Below, piece by piece: positions 57,277-64,000 of a stretch of 64,000 nucleotides of DNA. The position numbers and the translations under genes are program-made. Numbering within the stretch: position 1 is the stretch's first letter; each line of letters starts with the position of its first letter. The notes under the pieces were generated by a model that was not told the DNA's origin, made no database searches, and worked only from the letters and a program-made list of their open reading frames with translations. Source of the DNA: Bradyrhizobium sp. NDS-1 (GTDB lineage: Bacteria > Pseudomonadota > Alphaproteobacteria > Rhizobiales > Xanthobacteraceae); NCBI RefSeq assembly GCF_032918005.1, contig NZ_CP136628.1, positions 248,001-312,000 of the forward strand, written 5' to 3'.

Positions 57277-58524
57277 TTAGCCCTTCCCGATCGCCGCCAG
57301 CACTTCCTGCGCCGCCCGCTCCCCGCTGTCCCGCGCGCCATGCGCTGTCGTGAAGAACTCCGGCGACGTCGCCTCGCCCGCGAAGAACAACCGTCCATCC
57401 ACTGGCGCTGCCAGCACCGCACGGTCGCCGGCGTGGCCGGGCAGGGCATGCGAATACGACCCGCGGGCGAACGGATCGTGAGCCCAGCGCGACTCGTACA
57501 GGGGCTTCAACTTGCGGCGGATGTCATTGCCGAGAAAGCCGGCGATCTCGTCGATGCTGTGGGCGGCAATGGCGCCTTCGCCGGAATTCTCCAGGGCGCG
57601 CGCGAAGCTGCCGCCGAAGAAGCCTTCGATGCAGGGCTGGCCGAACGGGCGGATGTGGTAGGTGCCCATGTCCGTGCGCATGGTGGCGCCGCGGAGGTTG
57701 CCTTCCTTGGGAAAGGCCTCGGCGTCGTCGAGCGCCAGCGTCACCTTGTCGTCGACGCCGAGCGGCAGGCCGGCGGCGGCATCGACCTTGGCCGGAAGCG
57801 GCGGCGAGAAGCGGATCGCTTCCTCGGCGATCAGGTTGGTCGGCACCGTAACGATCACCTTGTCGGCTGTCAGTGTACCCAGCGATGTCTCGATGCGGAT
57901 GCGCGTGTCGGAATGGTCGATCAGCGTGACGTTGCAGCTCAGCGCCACCGGGCAGTGTGCACCATACGCTGCGACCAGCGCGCCATAGCCGCGCCGGACG
58001 CGCCAGTTGAGCTCCGTGTCCTCATAGGCATCCCAGTCCAGCGTCGACATATCCTTCAGCTCGCAGCCGTTGATGTAGGTCGAGATCGCGTCGATCATGG
58101 GATTCCAGCGATTGCCGGCCTCGAGGCTCAGGCTCGCGGGCTCGTCCTTGCCGTTTTGCGCTGCTTCCCACAGGCGCTCATAGAATGCGTCCATCGCGCG
58201 CATGAAGTCGGCGCGCTCGGCCTGCGGAAAGGCGTTGCCGAAGGCGCGCTCTCGCCAGGGCGGCAGGTCCCGGTTGAGCTCGAAACCGAGCTGTCGCGCG
58301 ATCGGCACGAAGGAGTTCTTGTCCGCGGAATGAAGCCAGCCGCAGCCGACGTCGAACGTCACCTCGGGCGAGGCCTGCACGGTCCAGGCGCGGCCGCCAA
58401 GCCGGTCACGGCCCTCCAGCACGATCACGGAGAGGCCGAAGCCTCGCAGCGCATGTGCCGCGCCGAGGCCGGCGGCACCGGCGCCGATGATCGCGACGTC
58501 GACGGAGGAGGGAAGGGAGCTCAT
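57277..58524 (-). CDS. Flavin monoamine oxidase family protein
   Basis: The 415-residue FAD protein has the N-terminal Rossmann motif VDVAIIGAGAAGLGAAHAL, LEGRDRLGGRAWT, and the C-terminal FAD-binding segment GRLFFAGEATSPEFFTTAHGA. It oxidises amines, but the substrate (polyamine, tyramine, indole-type) cannot be told. Likely cytoplasmic, as there is no signal peptide. It is convergent with the DCC gene. Confidence 0.9.
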   Translation of the reverse strand: MSSLPSSVDVAIIGAGAAGLGAAHALRGFGLSVIVLEGRDRLGGRAWTVQASPEVTFDVGCGWLHSADKNSFVPIARQLGFELNRDLPPWRERAFGNAFPQAERADFMRAMDAFYERLWEAAQNGKDEPASLSLEAGNRWNPMIDAISTYINGCELKDMSTLDWDAYEDTELNWRVRRGYGALVAAYGAHCPVALSCNVTLIDHSDTRIRIETSLGTLTADKVIVTVPTNLIAEEAIRFSPPLPAKVDAAAGLPLGVDDKVTLALDDAEAFPKEGNLRGATMRTDMGTYHIRPFGQPCIEGFFGGSFARALENSGEGAIAAHSIDEIAGFLGNDIRRKLKPLYESRWAHDPFARGSYSHALPGHAGDRAVLAAPVDGRLFFAGEATSPEFFTTAHGARDSGERAAQEVLAAIGKG

Positions 58525-58582
58525 GGGCGGGCTCTAGCACGTTCGCGAAGAGTGCTGAAGCCGCCACGCGCACAACTGTCAT

Positions 58583-58676
58583 CGCCCGGCTTGACCGGGC
58601 GATCCAGTATTCGAGAGACGACCGTTGTAGAGCCGAGAAGCCGCGGGGAACTGGATGCCCCGGTCAAGCCGGGGCA
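58583..58676. repeat. Pair of dispersed palindromic repeats
   Basis: CGCCCGG-CTTGA-CCGGGCG (58583-58601) and TGCCCCGG-TCAAG-CCGGGGCA (58656-58676) are two hairpins in inverted orientation to each other between the amine oxidase and typA genes. ATCCAGT at 58602 and ACTGGAT at 58650 add an outer inverted pair, so the whole 94-base segment can fold as one structure. Confidence 0.75.
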
Positions 58677-58700
58677 CGACAGCGAGTGTGTGCCGCGGCC

Positions 58701-60527
<1,827 letters not shown>

Positions 60528-60764
60528 GAGGGAGCTTCTTTGCGTTCGAACAATGGGTTAAGCGCGATCTCGCCGGTCGGACCGGGACCTCTTCTCGAAA
60601 CAACGCTGGAAGACTGGAAACGGGCGCTCGCCGCCCAAAAAGGAAGCCCGGCCATATCGACCGGGCACCCTACGCGTTGCGGCGCAATATATGCAAAAAC
60701 GGCCAAAAAACAATGCGTTCTTTGGGCCTTGGTTGACTGAATTTTGTCCGGGAATCCCCGGGGG

Positions 60765-61046
60765 TTAGCTCCCGTTCCGGGCCGGCGGGGCCTTTCGGCC
60801 CACGATGGCCGCCCAGATCATGACGACGCCTCCGATGCCGATAACGAGACCCAAAAAGACCAGCGAGGCGATGTCGGAGGGGATCTGGCCACCCTCGACC
60901 ACAGACATTCCGCCGAACAGGAGCGCGCAGAGTCCCGGCAGCAGCATGAAGATCCCGGCGATCGCCATCAGTGCGGTCAGGCAGCCGCTGCGCGGTTGCT
61001 GGATCTGTGGAGGCACTGCCGGTGGGGTGGGGCTGGAATCGCTCAT
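60765..61046 (-). CDS. Small membrane protein, last gene of lipid-module operon
   Basis: The 93-residue protein has a short polar Pro-rich N-terminus, then RSGCLTALMAIAGIFMLLPG (helix 1) and a second helix VFLGLVIGIGGVVMIWAAIVG. It is paralogous to the next gene upstream: RSGC-(L/V)-TA-(L/F)-M and LLPG-(L/I)-CAL-(L/I)-F are shared. Its ATG overlaps the upstream gene's stop by four bases. Function unknown. Confidence 0.8.
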   Translation of the reverse strand: MSDSSPTPPAVPPQIQQPRSGCLTALMAIAGIFMLLPGLCALLFGGMSVVEGGQIPSDIASLVFLGLVIGIGGVVMIWAAIVGRKAPPARNGS

Positions 61047-61270
61047 GGTCTCTTTCTCGCTGCCCTGATCAGCATCACGCCGGCAAAGGCCACCAGCATT
61101 GCAAGCACAAGGACGGGGATGAAACGAGGGTCGAAGTGAGACGACTGGGTCTGGTCGAAGGCAAAGATCAGGGCGCAGATGCCGGGCAGCAGCAGGATCA
61201 CCCCGAACATTACCATGAACGCGGTGACGCATCCGCTCCGCGACGATGGAGGTGAAGGCGTCTCGCTCAA
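61043..61270 (-). CDS. Small membrane protein, tandem paralogue
   Basis: The 75-residue protein (MSETPSPPSSRSGCVTAFMV...) has two transmembrane helices and the RSGCVTAFM / LLPGICALIF motif shared with the protein encoded at 60765. Both ends overlap neighbours by ATGA: it starts inside the stop of the radical SAM gene and its own stop overlaps the next start. Function unknown; it is presumably a partner of the radical SAM enzyme or the Lgt-like protein. Confidence 0.82.
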   Translation of the reverse strand: MSETPSPPSSRSGCVTAFMVMFGVILLLPGICALIFAFDQTQSSHFDPRFIPVLVLAMLVAFAGVMLIRAARKRP

Positions 61271-62712
61271 CGAGGCATCTCCTCACGCTGCCCGGCGTCC
61301 CGGTAGGTTTCGCCGGCCAACTCGGCGCGGATGCCGTCGATCTTGCCGTTGCGGTAGAACAAATTGTAGGTGTCGAACGGAATGATCGCCCCCTGCTCCG
61401 TCACGAAATGGATGCAGCTGCGCTTGACGTTGCCGACGCAGAAATTGAAGCGGTCGAGGAATTGCACGATGGTGACGCGGAAGACGTTCTCGTAAGACAG
61501 CCCTTCCGGCACCTGGAAGCTCGGCAGGCAGCACAAGAGTTCGCAGACGCGCTCGCTCGTGTTGAGCGGGCCTGACGACAGCGAGAACAGGTCGACGAAT
61601 TTTTCCCGCAGCACCGGGTATTTCTCGGGGCTGATCGTGTTGGGCATCACGGCGACGAGCTGCTCCTGCGGGATCAGCGAGGTCAGCGGCAGCACCTTTT
61701 CGCCATTGCGCAGGCCGTAGCCGATCGAGATGCTCTCGGGATTGCAGGGCAGCGGGATCATGTCCTTGTCGCCGAATACGCCGGTTTCGATCACGCGCTT
61801 GCGGATCTCCGACAGCATGATGCGGTCGGTCTTCTCGTCGAAATCGTCGTTGCGGCCGGCGTCCTGCACGGGCTGCAAGGTGACGCCGCGTACGCATGTC
61901 CAGGTCAGCGCGTGACGGACGATGTCGCCGATCTCGGCATCGTTGACGCCGCGCTTGATGGTGGCGACCAGCGTGGTCGACACGCCGTAATGCTCGAGAT
62001 TCTCCAGCGCCTGTTGGCGGATCTTGCGCAAATCCGCGCCGCGCAGGTTGATCAGCCCCTCGCGCTGCAGCGAATCGAACTGGAGGTAGACCTCCAGCCC
62101 GCGCTTGTTCTCGGCCAGCCGCGCCACGAAATCCCTTTCGCGCGCGATGCGCAGCCCGTTGGTGTTGATCATGACGTGGCGGATCGGGCGTGCGCGCACG
62201 GCGTCGAGGATCGCGAAGAAGTCCGGATGCAGCGTCGGCTCGCCGCCGGAAATCTGCACCAGATCAGGCTCGCCCTCGCTGGCGACCAGCGCGTCCAGCA
62301 TCTTCTCGACGGTCGCGAGCGGGGTGAATTTCGTTCGTGCTGGGGAGGATTCGGCGAAACAGACCGGGCACGTCAGGTTGCAGTGCTCGGTGATCTCGAT
62401 CAGCGCCAGGCAGGAATGCTGCTCGTGGTCGGGACAGAGGCCGCAATCATAGGGGCAGCCGAATTCCGTGCGCTGCTGGAGTTGCAGCGGCCGGTCGCCG
62501 GGCTTGATGAAGTCCTTGCAGAGGCGCCAATAGGCGGCATCCGTCGAGACCAGGGTCGACTGGACGCCATGCTCCTTGCAGCGCTTTTCGTACCAGACCT
62601 CGTTGTCGAGAATCTGGATCTTGGTCGGCACCAGCTTCAGGCAGGTCTCGCAGAGGGATTGGGTCTGGCCCCAGAAGATATACGGACGCGATCTACGCAA
62701 CGGCGCGTTCAT
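61267..62712 (-). CDS. Radical SAM enzyme, MJ0619/Tes-like (COG1964)
   Basis: The 481-residue protein has three cysteine clusters. Residues 21/24/45 form an N-terminal ribbon (CETC...CKEHG); 86/90/93 (GCPYDCGLC) form another; and 111/115/118 (CNLTCPVC) is the radical SAM CxxxCxxC. The segment GCPYDCGLCPDHEQHS...CNLTCPVCFA and the C-terminal NVKRSCIHFVTEQGAIIPFDTYN match my memory of the MJ0619/tetraether synthase group, which acts on lipid chains at unactivated carbons. The function in this lineage is unknown. It overlaps both neighbours by ATGA and lies in the middle of a four-gene operon. Confidence 0.85.
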   Translation of the reverse strand: MNAPLRRSRPYIFWGQTQSLCETCLKLVPTKIQILDNEVWYEKRCKEHGVQSTLVSTDAAYWRLCKDFIKPGDRPLQLQQRTEFGCPYDCGLCPDHEQHSCLALIEITEHCNLTCPVCFAESSPARTKFTPLATVEKMLDALVASEGEPDLVQISGGEPTLHPDFFAILDAVRARPIRHVMINTNGLRIARERDFVARLAENKRGLEVYLQFDSLQREGLINLRGADLRKIRQQALENLEHYGVSTTLVATIKRGVNDAEIGDIVRHALTWTCVRGVTLQPVQDAGRNDDFDEKTDRIMLSEIRKRVIETGVFGDKDMIPLPCNPESISIGYGLRNGEKVLPLTSLIPQEQLVAVMPNTISPEKYPVLREKFVDLFSLSSGPLNTSERVCELLCCLPSFQVPEGLSYENVFRVTIVQFLDRFNFCVGNVKRSCIHFVTEQGAIIPFDTYNLFYRNGKIDGIRAELAGETYRDAGQREEMPR

Positions 62713-63425
62713 GCAAGTAACTCATTCTGCAAGGGTCTCGCTTTGGGCGCGGTCGCCAACATGACGCCGGCGTAGAGCAGGATGGACAGCGACAGCAGGT
62801 GAAACAGGGTGAGCGGGCCGATCAGCGTGCCGTAGGGCTTGAGAAATTCCCATAGGAAGCGTTGCGCTCCATAGCAGGCGAGCGCCAGGTAGAAACCATT
62901 GGTGATTACAAACGCGTTCCGGTTCAAGACCGCCAGCACGTAGGCGAGCGCGAATGTGGCCATGGCCGCGCTCTCGTAGAGTTGCACCGGATGGCGGAGA
63001 ACGCCGTCGCCGAAATCGTGGCCCCAGGGCAGCGATGTTGGCGTGCCATAGGTGAAGTCGTCGAGGCCCGCGAAGTAGCAGCCGAGCCGGCCGATCGCGA
63101 TGCCGACGGCCAGCGGCAGCGCAAACCGCGCGCCGGTGCGCAAGGCGATGCCGACCGTCCATTTGTAGAGCTCGATCGCCACGATGCCGCCGGCCAGCGC
63201 GCCCTCGACCGAGCGCGCAATGCCGCTCTGGCCCGACAGCCAAAGATTGGCGGAGCCGAACAGATGGGCGCCGAGGCCGGCGCCGAACACCAGCGCGGCG
63301 ACATAGGGCAGTTGGAAGGATTGCGCCGGAAACTGCAGGCGTTGTCGCGACAGCCACCAGACGGCGGCGGCCGCCGCCAGCCATGCCGCAATGTCGAAGA
63401 TGACGTGAAGCAAAGCCCCGCTCAT
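62709..63425 (-). CDS. Lgt-like membrane protein with altered active site
   Basis: The 238-residue protein has about seven transmembrane helices and the Lgt signature region GRLGCYFAGLDDFTYG...RHPVQLYES, plus GAQRFLWEF. True Lgt has a histidine (H103 in E. coli) in FHGG and an asparagine (N146) after GRxG; here the corresponding positions appear to be Glu (VEGALAGG) and Cys (GRLGC), while Arg and Glu in the C-terminal motif are kept. It is probably not the housekeeping lipoprotein diacylglyceryl transferase. It is the first gene of the ATGA-coupled operon and may act on phospholipid headgroups. Confidence 0.82.
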   Translation of the reverse strand: MSGALLHVIFDIAAWLAAAAAVWWLSRQRLQFPAQSFQLPYVAALVFGAGLGAHLFGSANLWLSGQSGIARSVEGALAGGIVAIELYKWTVGIALRTGARFALPLAVGIAIGRLGCYFAGLDDFTYGTPTSLPWGHDFGDGVLRHPVQLYESAAMATFALAYVLAVLNRNAFVITNGFYLALACYGAQRFLWEFLKPYGTLIGPLTLFHLLSLSILLYAGVMLATAPKARPLQNELLA

Positions 63426-63477
63426 GCCGGGGATACTAGCGCAGGTTCAGGCGGTGCGGGATAGTGGGAAGAAGCCG

Positions 63478-63999
63478 CTACCCGGCCTCCCGCTCCTCGG
63501 TCGGATAGACGCCGCGCAGCACCTCCTCGAAGTGCATTTTCACCGCGTCGTTGCACAGGCAGGCGCGAAGCCTCAGGCCGTCGCGGTTGAGGACCAGGAT
63601 CGAGCCGCGCCGCGTGTCGAGAATCCGTTCGGCCTTGAACGACTGAAGCACGCGGCTGGCATAGGAGCGGCCAACGCCGAGCAGCGTCGCGAGCTGTTCG
63701 TGGGTCAGCGGCACGCTGCTCTCGTCCCCGGTCCGCTCCATCGCCGCCAGGATCCATTTGGCGGTCCGCTGCTCGATCGAATGGATCGCGTTGCAGGCGG
63801 TCGACTGGAAGATCTGCGCGAGCATGCAATCGGCATAGCGGGCAAAGATGTTGCGCAGCGACGCCGAGCGCAGCTTGGCCGCTTCCAGCTTGGCGACATG
63901 AATATGCGCAAACGGCCCGCCGAATTTCACGCAGATCCGGGTATAGGCGGGCAGGAATCCCTCGCTGACGATGCCGCCCACGGCGCCCTCACGGCCGAC
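63478..63999 (-). CDS. Crp/Fnr family transcriptional regulator (partial)
   Basis: The 5' part is beyond the window: the frame is still open at the edge, and the GTG at 63981 is not a real start because upstream codons (VGREGA) match the family's conserved GREG-x-VGG. What is visible (about 173 residues) is the end of the cyclic-nucleotide-type domain, the long dimer helix, and a winged-helix HTH: LTHEQLATLLGVGRSYASRVL. It is 52 bases upstream of the Lgt-like gene in the same direction, so it may control or belong to that operon. Confidence 0.87.
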   Translation of the reverse strand, partial: VGREGAVGGIVSEGFLPAYTRICVKFGGPFAHIHVAKLEAAKLRSASLRNIFARYADCMLAQIFQSTACNAIHSIEQRTAKWILAAMERTGDESSVPLTHEQLATLLGVGRSYASRVLQSFKAERILDTRRGSILVLNRDGLRLRACLCNDAVKMHFEEVLRGVYPTEEREAG

Positions 64000-64000
64000 C

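Overview
The window is a GC-rich chromosomal segment of an alphaproteobacterium. It most resembles Bradyrhizobium or a close relative in the Nitrobacteraceae. That placement rests on the codon bias, the recognisable protein families, the Rhizobiales-style order tsaD / hemD / mitofilin-like / hemY, and many short palindromic intergenic repeats of the 'cattccggg...cccggaatg' type that are typical of that group. It carries about 53 protein-coding genes, one of them cut by the right edge, and three tRNA genes. I see no prophage, insertion sequence, CRISPR array, rRNA or plasmid function, so most of the window looks like core and lineage-specific chromosome.

Left part (1-17 kb): tRNA-Gly(GCC), an extended SDR epimerase, a periplasmic PQQ-type sorbosone dehydrogenase followed by a di-haem cytochrome c, a ketopantoate reductase, a 2-hydroxychromene-2-carboxylate isomerase-like protein, a MATE exporter, a DUF2239 protein divergent from a glutathione S-transferase (with a sharp palindrome between them), gamma-glutamyltransferase, a UMF1-type transporter, and purH / heparinase-like / rsmB on the minus strand, followed by a small DUF1674 gene on the plus strand.

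Middle part (17-36 kb): a three-gene sulfate activation and transfer cluster (sulfotransferase, cysD, cysNC) resembling the nodPQ/nodH arrangement in logic, a chemotaxis receptor, a membrane-anchored thermonuclease convergent with an L,D-transpeptidase, acetyl-CoA synthetase, a type IB topoisomerase, an AHSA1-type protein and a class III cyclase. Then come the tsaD-gpsA-EVE operon and, divergent from it, hemD-mitofilin-hemY, ending at tRNA-Thr(CGT).

Right part (36-64 kb): a GT-C-like membrane protein, an anchored polysaccharide deacetylase, two small secreted proteins sharing one cysteine-rich repeat, an MFS-monooxygenase-like fusion, a Tat-exported hydrolase followed by a cytochrome P450, a second cyclase with a zinc-ribbon-like N-terminus, TerB, an SDR, a GATase, an enoyl-CoA hydratase, tRNA-Ala(CGC), YggT-DUF167-folD, inorganic pyrophosphatase, an acetyltransferase, a hydrolase / DUF2269 / SDR-DoxX / DCC-thioredoxin run, an amine oxidase and typA.

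The most interesting locus is at the far right (60765-63425): four genes joined by 4-base ATGA start/stop overlaps, preceded by a Crp/Fnr-type regulator. They encode an Lgt-like membrane protein in which two residues conserved in true Lgt appear replaced, a cysteine-rich radical SAM enzyme with the architecture of the MJ0619 / tetraether-synthase (Tes) group, and two tandem paralogous small membrane proteins. This looks like a dedicated membrane-lipid modification module with no described function in this lineage.
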